A DNA stretch of 64,000 nucleotides from positions 69,025 to 133,024 of the forward strand of contig JAEYPR010000032.1 of assembly GCA_023410535.1 (NCBI GenBank), written 5' to 3'. The DNA is from Bacillota bacterium (GTDB lineage Bacteria; Bacillota; UBA4882; UBA8346). Of the stretch, positions 49,557 through 58,640 are shown one piece after another. Each line of letters opens with the position of its first letter. Position 1 is the first letter of the stretch. A program made the position numbers and the translations under genes. A model generated the notes under the pieces. That model had not been told where the DNA came from and made no database searches. It saw only the letters and a program-made list of their open reading frames with translations.

Positions 49557-49586
49557 TTGACAATTTTGAGGCCGGTCAGATATAAT
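49557..49586 (+). promoter_or_regulatory. Promoter of the cysE-cysS leader
   Basis: Consensus TTGACA (49557-49562), an 18-bp spacer and TATAAT (49581-49586). Confidence 0.9.
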
Positions 49587-49592
49587 ATAAAA

Positions 49593-49888
49593 ACAAAGCG
49601 ACGATGGGGACCGGTTTCACTGAAAAGTCTCAGAGAGGGTAGGGTTGGTGCGACTGCCTGGCGGACGGTGATATCTTGCACCCTGGAGTGGCTGGGTGAA
49701 CTCACCGAAACGAATTGCAAATTTCTAGCGATGCAAGGCAGATTCGCGTAATTGTAATTCGTTTTTAGTAGCCTGGCACGGTTCAGCCCGTTACCGCTGT
49801 CAAAGCGAGGTTTTATTAAAAACCTAACCAGAGTGGGACCGCGAACTAACCTTCGTCTCTGTTTTTCGAGAGATGAAGGTTTTTTTAT
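49593..49888 (+). promoter_or_regulatory. Cysteine T-box leader
   Basis: The leader has a specifier region ATCTTGCACC with Cys codon TGC (49677-49679), the T-box AGAGTGGGACCGCG (49830-49843) and a terminator AACCTTCGTCTCT...AGAGATGAAGGTTTTTTT (49848-49887). It should sense uncharged tRNA-Cys and control cysE and cysS together. Confidence 0.92.
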
Positions 49889-49958
49889 AACTTGTTTTGT
49901 TTGTTTCGACGGTCGTTTTAGGGTATAATGACTGACAGAACCGCTTGGAGGTATCGGG

Positions 49959-50621
49959 ATGTTTGACCGCTTACGGGAAGATATTCAAACGGTATTTGAA
50001 CGCGATCCGGCGGCTCGTTCGTCGGTTGAGGTTTTATTGTGTTATCCGCATGTTCATGCGTTGTTTTGGCACCGGGTAGCGCATCGATTATACCGGCGGC
50101 GGCATTTCCTAATCGCCCGGTTCATCTCGCAGGTCGCGCGGTTCTTTACGGGGATTGAAATTCATCCCGGAGCCCGGATCGGGAAACGGCTCTTTATTGA
50201 TCACGGCATGGGGGTTGTGATCGGAGAGACGGCGGAGTTGGGCGATGACGTGACGATTTATCAAGGCGTTACATTGGGCGGAACCGGCAAAGAACGAGGT
50301 AAACGCCATCCCACCATTGGCAATGGCGTGATGATTTCTGCCGGGGCCAAGGTGCTTGGATCGATCTGCGTTGGGGACAATGCCAAAATCGGCGCCGGAG
50401 CCGTGGTATTGCATGAAGTGCCGCCGAATACCACCGTGGTGGGCGTGCCCGGGCGGGTGGTAGTCCAAGACGGCATGCGAGTAAAAGGACCGGATTTGGA
50501 TCATAATGATCTGCCGGATCCCGTTGCCGTGATGTTACATTGTTTGCAACAGAAGATTACGGAGCTGGAGACGAGGATTGAAGAGTTGGAAGGCGAAAAA
50601 ATAGCTCAGTCCAATCATTAA
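49959..50621 (+). CDS. cysE: Serine O-acetyltransferase
   Basis: This 220-residue enzyme converts serine and acetyl-CoA to O-acetylserine, the precursor of cysteine. It has the N-terminal helical domain (MFDRLREDIQTVFERDPAARS) and the left-handed beta-helix of hexapeptide repeats (DHGMGVVIGETAELGDDVTIYQGVTLGG with the catalytic His, then NPTIGNG-like turns and VVGVPGRVV). The C-terminal tail is a charged coiled coil. CTTGGAGG precedes the ATG. It lies between the Cys T-box and cysS. Confidence 0.96.
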   Translation: MFDRLREDIQTVFERDPAARSSVEVLLCYPHVHALFWHRVAHRLYRRRHFLIARFISQVARFFTGIEIHPGARIGKRLFIDHGMGVVIGETAELGDDVTIYQGVTLGGTGKERGKRHPTIGNGVMISAGAKVLGSICVGDNAKIGAGAVVLHEVPPNTTVVGVPGRVVVQDGMRVKGPDLDHNDLPDPVAVMLHCLQQKITELETRIEELEGEKIAQSNH

Positions 50622-50677
50622 TTCTTAAAATATGCGGCATTATATCTGTGCATTAGAGGGAAGATGGAGGTTTGACA

Positions 50678-52117
50678 ATGGCAATCAAGGTTTTCAATAC
50701 GTTGTCCAAAGCCAAAGAGGAGTTTGTCCCGCGGGAGCCGGGTCATGTTTCGATCTATGCCTGCGGCGTCACGCCATATGATTACGCCCATATCGGGAAT
50801 TCCCGGCCGTGGGTGTTCTGGGATTGCGTGCGGCGTTTTTTACAATATCGGGGTTATGACGTGACTTTTGTCCAAAACTTCACCGATGTCGACGACAAGA
50901 TCATCAACCGGTCCAAACAATTGGGGAAAGAACCGTTGGAACTGGCTGGAGAATATATCCGGATCTGTCTGGAAGACATGGCGAAGTTGGCCGTTCTGCA
51001 AGCTGATCAGTATCCCAAAGTGTCGGAACACATTCCTGAAATCATTGAAATGGTCCAGGGTTTGGTTGAGAAAGGTTTCGCTTATGAATTACACGGCGAT
51101 GTCTATTTTGAGGTCGCTAAATTTAAAGATTATGGCAAACTTTCGGGACGGGATCTCGAGGAGATGCAGGCCGGAGCGCGGGTCGAAGTGAACGAAGCCA
51201 AGCGGGACCCAATGGACTTCGCGTTGTGGAAAGCCGCTAAGCCGGGCGAAATCGCTTGGGATTCGCCTTGGGGTCCGGGACGGCCCGGATGGCACATCGA
51301 ATGTTCCGCAATGTCCCTGAAGTATTTGGGAGCCGGCTTCGATATGCACGGCGGCGGCGAAGATCTGGTTTTCCCCCATCACGAAAATGAAGTGGCGCAG
51401 TCCGAGGCCTATCTCGGGGAACAATTCGCCAAATACTGGCTGCATAATGCGTTTGTCACTGTCAGCGGCAGCCGGATGGGCAAATCGGTCGGCAACTTTT
51501 CAACCGTGCGCGACGTGATGGAACGTTTCGCCCCGGAAGTCGTTCGTTTTTGGCTGGTCGGCACGCATTACCGCAATCCGATCAGTTTTGGCGAAGAAGA
51601 ACTGGCAACGGCCGCCAAAGGACTGGAACGATTGGAGACCGCCCGATTTAACTGGGAACATCTCTTAAAACAACCGTTGACGGCGACCGGCGAATTGTCA
51701 AACGAGGTCGCCCATGCGGTGCAATCACAAATTATTCAGACCCGGACTGATTTTATCGCGGGGATGGAAGATGATTTTAATACGCCCCAGGCCTTGGCAA
51801 GCTTATATGATCTGGTTCGCGAAGTGAACCGTTGGACCCAGGAACGGGATTTTCAAATGTCCGCGGCCGCCCATTCCCTGTTGGCGCAGAGCTTGGAAAC
51901 CTTGCTGGAATTGGGAGGGGTACTGGGACTGTTCCAGGCGGAAACCGAGGTTGATCCGGCTGTGGATACCGCCGCGATCGAGGCGTTAATTGCCCAGCGG
52001 GTTCAGGCCAAAAAGGACAAAAACTGGGCGTTGGCCGATCAGATCCGGGATCAATTGAAAAGTCAAGGAATTGTGATTGAAGATACGCCCCAGGGAGCGC
52101 GTTGGCGCTTTGAATAA
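50678..52117 (+). CDS. cysS: Cysteinyl-tRNA synthetase
   Basis: This 479-residue class I synthetase charges tRNA-Cys. It has the zinc Cys in ACGVTPYDYAHIGNSR (which also holds the HIGH-type motif HIGN), DVDDKIINRSK, GWHIECSAMS, FPHHENEVAQSEA and the KMSKS-type motif RMGKSVGNFSTV. The C-terminal DALR-like region ends in KSQGIVIEDTPQGARWRF. The ATG at 50678 has ATGGAGG upstream; a TTG two codons earlier is not needed. It is co-transcribed with cysE. Confidence 0.97.
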   Translation: MAIKVFNTLSKAKEEFVPREPGHVSIYACGVTPYDYAHIGNSRPWVFWDCVRRFLQYRGYDVTFVQNFTDVDDKIINRSKQLGKEPLELAGEYIRICLEDMAKLAVLQADQYPKVSEHIPEIIEMVQGLVEKGFAYELHGDVYFEVAKFKDYGKLSGRDLEEMQAGARVEVNEAKRDPMDFALWKAAKPGEIAWDSPWGPGRPGWHIECSAMSLKYLGAGFDMHGGGEDLVFPHHENEVAQSEAYLGEQFAKYWLHNAFVTVSGSRMGKSVGNFSTVRDVMERFAPEVVRFWLVGTHYRNPISFGEEELATAAKGLERLETARFNWEHLLKQPLTATGELSNEVAHAVQSQIIQTRTDFIAGMEDDFNTPQALASLYDLVREVNRWTQERDFQMSAAAHSLLAQSLETLLELGGVLGLFQAETEVDPAVDTAAIEALIAQRVQAKKDKNWALADQIRDQLKSQGIVIEDTPQGARWRFE

Positions 52118-52275
52118 GCGTATGGCGTTTGCAGCGGACCCCTGTTTGGCGAAAGCCGAGCGGGGGTCTGTAAGCGAATACGACATTTGCGAATTTTGGT
52201 TGGTGTCAAAGGAAACGGATTGGAGAAAACTAATAGTCGAGCTGCTGGTGCTGTTCGGGAAGGCGGGTGTATTTG

Positions 52276-53124
52276 GTGAAGTTCTTTAAATATCATGCAT
52301 TGGGTAATGATTATCTTGTGATTGACCCGAACCGGGATTCGTTCCGGTTAACAGTCGCCAATATTCAACTGGTTTGTCACCGTAATTTCGGAATCGGTTC
52401 CGACGGTATTTTGTACGGGCCTGAAGTATTGACGGACGGTAGTTTTGGATTGCGGATCTTTAATCCTGACGGCAGCGAGGCTGAGAAGAGCGGCAACGGT
52501 ATTCGCATCTTCGCTCGTTATTTGGTTGAAGCCGGTTACACCAAAGAACGTACTTTCCAACTTACCACCTTGGGCGGGAAGGTCTTGGTCAGCGTACTCT
52601 CCGACCAGGCGAACCGGTTTACGGTGGACATGGGGACCGTCACGTTTCAAAGTGAAGCGATTCCGGTGGCCGGACCGCCCCGGGTGATGGTGGATCAACC
52701 GTTGACTATCGGTGATCATACTTATCAAGTTACTTGTCTGTCCATTGGCAATCCGCATTGCGTCATTCCCTTACCGGAGCTCTCGCCGGAATTGGCGTTG
52801 GCGATCGGACCGCAGGTTGAGAATCATCCATTATTCCCCAATAAAATCAACCTACAGTTATTGAAGGTTTTGGACCGTCGGCGGATCCGGATCGAGATCT
52901 GGGAACGCGGCGCCGGGTATACGTTGGCTTCGGGCAGCAGTAGTTGCGCGGCGGCCTCGGCCGCCTACCGGCTGGGATTGGTTGACAATCAAGTCACGGT
53001 CGAGATGCCGGGCGGCCAATTAGCGATTGAGATACAAAAGGACGGCCACGTAATGATGACCGGACCGGTGACTGCGGTAGCTGTGGGCGAGTTGGCTGGC
53101 GATTTGCTGACTGGTTTGGAATAA
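52276..53124 (+). CDS. dapF: Diaminopimelate epimerase-family protein with Ser at both catalytic Cys positions
   Basis: This 282-residue protein has the full DapF architecture of two mirrored halves: FFKYHALGNDYLVID at the start, GIGSDGILYG, NPDGSEAEKSGNGIRIFARYL, SIGNPHCVI and IWERGAGYTLASGSSSCAAASAAYRLG. The two catalytic Cys of DapF (in xCGNG and ACGTG) are Ser72 and Ser219 here, and the Cys after GNGIR is Ile78. The fold and the substrate loops remain. GTG at 52276 is the best start. It follows cysS by 158 bp. Whether it still racemises diaminopimelate is uncertain. Confidence 0.85.
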   Translation: MKFFKYHALGNDYLVIDPNRDSFRLTVANIQLVCHRNFGIGSDGILYGPEVLTDGSFGLRIFNPDGSEAEKSGNGIRIFARYLVEAGYTKERTFQLTTLGGKVLVSVLSDQANRFTVDMGTVTFQSEAIPVAGPPRVMVDQPLTIGDHTYQVTCLSIGNPHCVIPLPELSPELALAIGPQVENHPLFPNKINLQLLKVLDRRRIRIEIWERGAGYTLASGSSSCAAASAAYRLGLVDNQVTVEMPGGQLAIEIQKDGHVMMTGPVTAVAVGELAGDLLTGLE

Positions 53125-53166
53125 AATGAATGATCAATATTATTCTCAAGGAGCGAGGCGTAAACG

Positions 53167-53700
53167 ATGCCTTTTGCATTCGAACTGTTTTTGGACTCCA
53201 CCACGGAACGGTTGGTCCGGGAGGTTTGGCGGCGTTATGCGGAGCTGGGGATCAGTTCGTATCTAGCCGAATCCGATTCCCGGCCCCATGTGACCATGGC
53301 AGTTTTTGATGAGTTGACTATCGAGGAATGTCAGGTACTGTTGAACAATTTTGTCGCGCGGAAGCGCTTGATCACTTTAGAAATATCGCATCTGGGACTT
53401 TTTTATTCCGCTAAGAATGTTGTCTATCTTGGCCCGACCGTGACGGAAGAATTGTTGCAGTTGCACCGGGATTTTCATCGGATCTTTGAACGGTTTATGG
53501 AGCATGAATGGGATTGTTACCGGCGCGGGAGATGGGTGCCGCATTGTACGTTGGGAGTGGAGATTCCTAAGGAGCGGCTGCCGGAGGCGGTCGCGGCGGG
53601 GATGGAGCTGATTCCGCTGCCGCTGGCGTGCCGGGTGGAGGAGGTTGGGTTGATCGAATTCAGTCCGGTGCGGCATCTGTGTTCATGCAAACTGGGGTAG
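53167..53700 (+). CDS. 2H phosphoesterase (2'-5' RNA ligase-like)
   Basis: This 177-residue protein has the two HxT/S motifs of the 2H family, RPHVTMAVF (near residue 40) and VPHCTLGVE (near residue 122), in symmetric halves. Members cleave or ligate 2',3'-cyclic or 2'-5' bonds in RNA; the substrate here is unknown. AGGAGCGAGG precedes the ATG. It is 42 bp after dapF and probably co-transcribed. Confidence 0.85.
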   Translation: MPFAFELFLDSTTERLVREVWRRYAELGISSYLAESDSRPHVTMAVFDELTIEECQVLLNNFVARKRLITLEISHLGLFYSAKNVVYLGPTVTEELLQLHRDFHRIFERFMEHEWDCYRRGRWVPHCTLGVEIPKERLPEAVAAGMELIPLPLACRVEEVGLIEFSPVRHLCSCKLG

Positions 53701-53827
53701 TTTGGGGCTAAGGTTTGGAGTGGAGGAGATGGCGAAGGCGAGGGCGCCCCCCGGCGCGCTGGGGTTGGGCGCCGGATTATGAACACCTCGGCATAATGGG
53801 ACTATCGTTGCATAAGTTTTATGTATT

Positions 53828-53855
53828 AAGAGCGGAGTGGTCCGTTCTTTTTTTA
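53828..53855 (+). terminator. Terminator after the 2H phosphoesterase gene
   Basis: AAGAGCGGA-GTGG-TCCGTTCTT followed by seven T. Confidence 0.8.
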
Positions 53856-54182
53856 TAGAACCAGTCATTATGGTATCTTGATTTGGAATGGATCTTGTCG
53901 GGTGGGTGAATTTAATGTAATATTAACCCAATCCGGTAATTGACGGGTACCGTACGGACGGAATTTATGTTAAAGTATTGATTTAATAGAAGCAAGTAAT
54001 TTTTTAATAAGTTTACGTTTTTGCGCAATTGCGAAGCAGGCGAAGTTTTTGGTGGGAATGGGTATCTCCTTATAAGCTAAGCTCTCCTTCCTTGAGGAAG
54101 GGGTCGGGGGATGCTTGGCTTGCTCTTACGCTGATAATTTTTTAAACAAAGATACTAAATCTTTTGGAGAGGTGGAAGGATC
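53856..54182 (+). other. Intergenic region before asd
   Basis: Contains a possible -35 TTGACG near 53941, a TTGCGCAA palindrome near 54025 and a CTCCTTCCTTGAGGAAGG hairpin (about 54087-54104). I looked for lysine riboswitch motifs (as expected for asd) and found none. Confidence 0.4.
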
Positions 54183-55268
54183 GTGGAGCGAAAACTGAAA
54201 GTGGGAATTGTCGGTGGTACCGGCATGGTCGGGCAGCGGTTCATTACGTTGCTGGCGAATCATCCTTGGTTTGACGTGGTTTCAATTGCCGCGAGTGAGC
54301 GTTCGGCCGGTAAATCCTATCAGGAAGTGATGGGCGGTCGGTGGAGTATGGCGATGCCGATTCCGGAAGCGATCGGGAAGATCAACATTCTCAATGCGAT
54401 GGATGTCGAACGCGTCTGTCAGGATGTGGACTTTGTCTTTTGTGCGGTGGATATGTCCAAAGACGAGATCAAAGCCTTGGAAGAAAAGTATGCCCAAGCG
54501 GAAACACCGGTGGTCTCCAACAATTCCGCCCATCGGTTGACCCCGGATGTGCCGATGATGATGCCGGAGGTCAACCCGGAACATGTTGGGATTATTCCGG
54601 TCCAACGGCAACGGCTTGGCACCAAACGGGGCTTTATTGCGGTGAAACCGAACTGTTCGATCCAGAGCTATGTTCCGCCGTTGCATATATTGAAGGATTG
54701 CGGCTTAAATAAAGCGTTCGTCTCGACCTACCAGGCGATCTCCGGTGCCGGAAAGACCTTTGAGACCTGGCCGGAAATGGTGGATAACGTGATTCCGTTT
54801 ATTAAAGGCGAGGAAGAGAAGAGCGAGCAGGAACCGTTGAAGATCTGGGGTCAGGTTACGGAGCAAGGGATTGTCCATACGACCCGTCCGGTGATCTCCG
54901 CGCAATGTATCCGGGTAGCGGCCAGCGACGGTCATCTGGCGACGGTTTCGGTCAGTTTTGATAAGAAACCCGGTAAAGAAGAGATGATTGCCCGTTGGGC
55001 GGCGTTTCAAGGCCGGCCGCAAGAGTTGAAGCTTCCGAGCGCACCCCGGCAGTTCGTGAAGTATTTTGAGGAGGAGAACCGGCCTCAGACCAAGTTGGAC
55101 CGGGATTTGGAGAATGGAATGGGGATTACGGTCGGGCGGTTGCGCGAGGATCCGATCTATGATTACAAGTTTGTGGCGTTGTCCCATAATACCCTGCGCG
55201 GCGCCGCGGGCGGCGCGGTGTTGACTGCGGAGTTATTAGTCGCCGAAGGGTTTATCGCCGCGAAGTAA
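54183..55268 (+). CDS. asd: Aspartate-semialdehyde dehydrogenase, archaeal/fungal-type
   Basis: This 361-residue NADPH-dependent enzyme makes aspartate semialdehyde for lysine, threonine and methionine. It has the NADP motif VGIVGGTGMVGQRF, the catalytic Cys in VKPNCSIQSYVPPLHILKD, and the substrate His/Arg in QCIRVAASDGHLATVSV. The length and the KPNCSIQ context match the archaeal/fungal branch rather than the short bacterial type. GTG start behind GGTGGAAGG. A terminator follows, so it is monocistronic. Confidence 0.95.
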   Translation: MERKLKVGIVGGTGMVGQRFITLLANHPWFDVVSIAASERSAGKSYQEVMGGRWSMAMPIPEAIGKINILNAMDVERVCQDVDFVFCAVDMSKDEIKALEEKYAQAETPVVSNNSAHRLTPDVPMMMPEVNPEHVGIIPVQRQRLGTKRGFIAVKPNCSIQSYVPPLHILKDCGLNKAFVSTYQAISGAGKTFETWPEMVDNVIPFIKGEEEKSEQEPLKIWGQVTEQGIVHTTRPVISAQCIRVAASDGHLATVSVSFDKKPGKEEMIARWAAFQGRPQELKLPSAPRQFVKYFEEENRPQTKLDRDLENGMGITVGRLREDPIYDYKFVALSHNTLRGAAGGAVLTAELLVAEGFIAAK

Positions 55269-55282
55269 TTGGGGTTTGAGTT

Positions 55283-55331
55283 AAAATCCGCTCTAGAGTT
55301 TCGTTGGGGAAACTGAGGGTGGATTTTTTTT
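55283..55331 (+). terminator. Terminator after asd
   Basis: AAAATCCGCTCT pairs imperfectly with GGGTGGATTTT, then eight T. Confidence 0.75.
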
Positions 55332-55489
55332 AAGAAGTTAGCGATGAAATGAAGGCGTGAGAAGGAGTAAGAGTTGTAGAAGGCGGTTCGGTCGTTTCTT
55401 GCATGAATGAAAGTTGTATTCTAAATCGTAGGCTAGATTTAGATAATATAAACAATGAATGAAGTGAAAAAGCGTAATTGAGGTAGACA

Positions 55490-56350
55490 ATGTACACCGA
55501 ACGTCATGTGTTGCCGCTATTGCGGAAAGCTGTTCCTTCCTGGAATCAGCGGCATGAAGCGAGCGAAAAAAGGCAAGAGCTCCAACCGGGGTTAGATGTC
55601 GAGCTGGCCGATTTAGCCCGGTGGCTGATTTGTGCGCAGCAAAACGGAACAACCGCCGAGTTCCCCAAGTTTTTTCAGACGCTGGAGTTGGTGCTGCAGG
55701 AAGGGGACGCCAAAGCAAAATCATTGGTGATGGTGGGATTGATCGAAAATATGCAAGGGTTCATGGCGAAAGGTCTACTCGATCCGGAGCCTATTCGCAA
55801 GCATTTACGGGAGGAATCTCGAAAAGCCTGGGATGATCTGGCGAAGCTTCGCCAAACGACGGCCGAGCCGTTGCAGACGGTTGTTTTTGATTGGGGCGAT
55901 ACATTGATGGTCGTATTTCCCGAGTATCAAGGCCCGATGGTTGACTGGCCGCAAGTTGCGTTAGTGCCGGGGGTGATCGAGGCGTTAGAGTCGCTCCGGC
56001 AACATTACGTGCTTTGTGTGGCGTCTAACGCCGGCGATTCCGATGCCGGAAAACTCGGTTTGGCGTTGGAACGGGCCGGTATCCGCAGTTATTTTGAGCA
56101 CTTGCTTACCTCGAAGGAATTGGGTTTTGCCAAACCGCAAGTGGAGTTTTACACTGAGATTGCGAGGCGTTTAGATTGTCCGCCCGCTGTTTGCATGATG
56201 GTGGGCAACGATTATGACAAGGATATTGTTCCCGCCAAAATAGCCGGGTTTCGAACTGTGTTACTGAAAGACTCCGCCCAACCGGAAGCGTTTCCCGCTG
56301 CCGATATGCTCATCCCGTCGCTGGCGCGGTTGAAACAATTGCGGGATTAA
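55490..56350 (+). CDS. HAD-family hydrolase with N-terminal helical domain
   Basis: This 286-residue protein has an N-terminal helical domain (about 1-120: RHVLPLLRKAVPSWN..., LADLARWLICAQQNGTTAEFPKFFQTLEL) that resembles the small immunity-like DUF7674 domain. A HAD phosphatase follows (about 125-286) with motif I VFDWGDTLMV (nucleophile Asp133), motif II VASNAGD, the Lys in GFAKPQVEFY and motif IV VGNDYDKDIVPAK. The in-frame fusion is unusual. The substrate is unknown. Its start (ATG 55490) follows GAGGTAG. Confidence 0.75.
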   Translation: MYTERHVLPLLRKAVPSWNQRHEASEKRQELQPGLDVELADLARWLICAQQNGTTAEFPKFFQTLELVLQEGDAKAKSLVMVGLIENMQGFMAKGLLDPEPIRKHLREESRKAWDDLAKLRQTTAEPLQTVVFDWGDTLMVVFPEYQGPMVDWPQVALVPGVIEALESLRQHYVLCVASNAGDSDAGKLGLALERAGIRSYFEHLLTSKELGFAKPQVEFYTEIARRLDCPPAVCMMVGNDYDKDIVPAKIAGFRTVLLKDSAQPEAFPAADMLIPSLARLKQLRD

Positions 56351-56430
56351 ATTCAAGTGCCGATGATTGCGGCACGGTGCGGCGGAGGTCTGTGAACGGT
56401 GGAAGAATTGACAATAGAGGGGGCGGCGCG

Positions 56431-56964
56431 ATGCGTTTTCAATTGAGGAACGGCCAAGCTTTGCTCGTCCGCGTGGTGACAACGGCAGATGCCGCGCCGA
56501 TGGTGAATTTTTTAAAACAAGTGGCGGGGGAATCCGACTTCCTCAGTTTCGGCCAGGGCGAGGTTGGATTGACTGTTGCCGACGAGTTGGCGATGATCAC
56601 CAAATGTTTGCATACGGATAACGACCTGTTTCTGGTAGCGGAGATCGAGGGCCGGATTGTCGGAAACCTAATCTTTCGCGGCGGATTCCGGGTTCGCACC
56701 CGGCATAGCGGCGAGTTTGGCGTCAGCGTCTTACGGGACTACTGGGGGTTGGGTATCGCCTCCGGTTTAATCAGGGCTTTGATTGCCTGGGCGGAACAGA
56801 ACCACTGGATTAAAAAGATCAATCTGAAAGTGCGAGAGGATAATGCCGGGGCGATTCGGCTCTACCGTTCATTTGGTTTTAACGAGGAAGGCCGGGTTAG
56901 CCGGGATTTCTGCGTGGACGGGACTTATTATCGTTCGATTTTGATGGGTTTGGAGATCAATTGA
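56431..56964 (+). CDS. GNAT acetyltransferase
   Basis: This 177-residue GNAT protein resembles the RimJ/RimL/PhnO-like group, with the acetyl-CoA loop VLRDYWGLGIASGLIRALI (about 103-121) and the C-terminal NAGAIRLYRSFGFNEEGR. The start at 56431 follows AGAGGGGG; the longer frame starts upstream of that site. It is 80 bp after the HAD gene and probably in the same unit. Confidence 0.85.
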   Translation: MRFQLRNGQALLVRVVTTADAAPMVNFLKQVAGESDFLSFGQGEVGLTVADELAMITKCLHTDNDLFLVAEIEGRIVGNLIFRGGFRVRTRHSGEFGVSVLRDYWGLGIASGLIRALIAWAEQNHWIKKINLKVREDNAGAIRLYRSFGFNEEGRVSRDFCVDGTYYRSILMGLEIN

Positions 56965-57043
56965 CCGTTTTTCTGCCGGATATGATATCATGAAAATAAA
57001 CCGCCGCTAATGTTTTGGTCAAAATGCGGCCCGGGAGGTAGCG

Positions 57044-58216
57044 ATGGAGTGTCCGGATTGCGGACGTCAAATTGAAGAGACCAACCACTGTCCCAGCTGC
57101 GGAGCTCGGGAGCAGATCGCAGCCGCTCCGCCAAAACCATTGCCCAACCCGCGCCAAGGCCAACTGGCCAGCCCGATCATTGTGCTGTTGGGACTCTGGG
57201 TTCTGGCCGTGGCGGTGGTGATTGACTATATCGGCACCCAGCATCATTGGAGTCTGTTGCTGATTGCCGTCACGCCGGCGCTGGGGTTTTTGGCGCTGGT
57301 TTTATACCTTGACCGGCATGAGCCGGAACCGTTAAGCCAGGTGCTTTTTTTGATGGGACTGGGAGCGCTCGGCACCATTGCCGCCTTGCGTCTGGAATTG
57401 TTAATGCGCGCTCTGCCGCCAATGAGCTGGCCGGGATTGCTCGGTACGGTATCCAATACCTTTGGGCGGATTGCCGTGATCGAAGAGGCGTGCAAGTTAC
57501 TGCCGGTTTTGCTCTTTATCTGGCGGCGTAACTGTTTGGACGAGGAAAACGACGGGATTGTCTATACCGTCGCCAGCGCGCTGGGGTTTGCTGTGGTCGA
57601 AAATATCCTGTTTGTAACGCAGGCGGGTTTATCGGTCGGGATCGCCCGGGCGATTACCGCGGTGCCGCTCCATACGTTTACCGGCGTGATTATGGGATAT
57701 TTCGTGGGAGTTTCCCATTTCGAACCAGGAATTCGTCGCTATGGCTTGATTGGTGAAGGGTATCTGTTGGCGGTATTGTTTCACGGCCTTTACGATACGT
57801 TGGCCAGTTTTTTGAATATGGTTTGGGTTTTGCTTCCGACCATGATGGTGTTGGGCGTGGGGATCTATTATATGTTCCAAGCGCGGATCCGGTCCGGGTT
57901 GCGCCGGAAGGGGTCGGCCCGCCTGGACGAACTGTTAGGACGCAGTTGTTTGGTTTCAACCGTTTCGGAATCAACCCCAATCCCGGTTTGGCGCGTCTGG
58001 TTGTCCCGTTTGCTGATCGCCGCCACGGGACTGCTGTGGGTGGCCTTTAGCGTTTTTTATCTGCAATGGGATCAATCAGCCCGTCACGTTTCCCTTTTGT
58101 TGTTTGGAATATTAGTCGGGCTAGTTCCGGCATTGATCGGGATCGTGCTGGAACAATCGGCGTACCCTATTGCGACTCATAATCCGACGCAGGATGATGA
58201 CGCGCCGGACGATTGA
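57044..58216 (+). CDS. PrsW-family intramembrane protease with zinc ribbon
   Basis: This 390-residue membrane protein starts with a CxxC...CxxC zinc ribbon (MECPDCGRQIEETNHCPSCG), followed by about nine transmembrane segments. The PrsW motifs are visible: EEACKLLP (EExxK), FHGLYDT near residue 248, and HxxxG-type residues (PLHTFTGVIMG). PrsW cleaves anti-sigma factors at site-1 in Bacillus; the target here is unknown. GGGAGG precedes the ATG. The zinc ribbon is an addition to the core family. Confidence 0.88.
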   Translation: MECPDCGRQIEETNHCPSCGAREQIAAAPPKPLPNPRQGQLASPIIVLLGLWVLAVAVVIDYIGTQHHWSLLLIAVTPALGFLALVLYLDRHEPEPLSQVLFLMGLGALGTIAALRLELLMRALPPMSWPGLLGTVSNTFGRIAVIEEACKLLPVLLFIWRRNCLDEENDGIVYTVASALGFAVVENILFVTQAGLSVGIARAITAVPLHTFTGVIMGYFVGVSHFEPGIRRYGLIGEGYLLAVLFHGLYDTLASFLNMVWVLLPTMMVLGVGIYYMFQARIRSGLRRKGSARLDELLGRSCLVSTVSESTPIPVWRVWLSRLLIAATGLLWVAFSVFYLQWDQSARHVSLLLFGILVGLVPALIGIVLEQSAYPIATHNPTQDDDAPDD

Positions 58217-58277
58217 AGGTATCTTAATTGATATTACCCCCAGACGGGAGGGTGGAGGCGTCGCAATCGCGGGACGA

Positions 58278-58419
58278 ATGGTAACGCCGATTCAGGAGTT
58301 ATTGCGGCGGGGCCGGGATTGGGGAAGCGTGCCCGGACTTCAGCCATGCTTGTTTGCAAGCTGCGGATGCGGAGACGGTGCGCGGGTTATACCAGCAGAT
58401 GCGGGCGGCGGTGTCATGA
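58278..58419 (+). pseudogene. Possible frameshifted gene remnant
   Basis: From ATG 58278 one frame reads MVTPIQELLRRGRDWGSV, while another frame, ending at TGA 58417-58419, reads PDFSHACLQAADAETVRGLYQQMRAAVS. Joined across a shift near 58330, they would make one short, sensible-looking protein. The rest of the 58217-58640 gap (424 bp) shows no other gene. No family is recognised. Confidence 0.3.
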
Positions 58420-58640
58420 GAGCAAATGAAGTGGTCGAACAATGGGTAAACTTGATATTATGTAGAGTTGGCAGCCCCGGCTGGAGCGAATGTTTGAAAT
58501 TATGATGAAACTCAGTTAAAAGTGCAGGAAATACCGAAACTGAAAGCGAATCTTCTTTGATTATCATTTTGCAGAATACGCTGAGTCCGTCGCGAAAGCG
58601 TAGTGTGGACGGTTTTTGGTAATTACGATAGGCGGTTATC

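Noticed and set aside
52077..52289. 70-codon ORF between cysS and dapF
   Set aside because: It overlaps the cysS 3' end in another frame and has no recognisable features or ribosome binding site.
53856..54182. Lysine riboswitch before asd
   Set aside because: The conserved lysine-riboswitch motifs are absent, and no strong terminator or antiterminator pair precedes the start.
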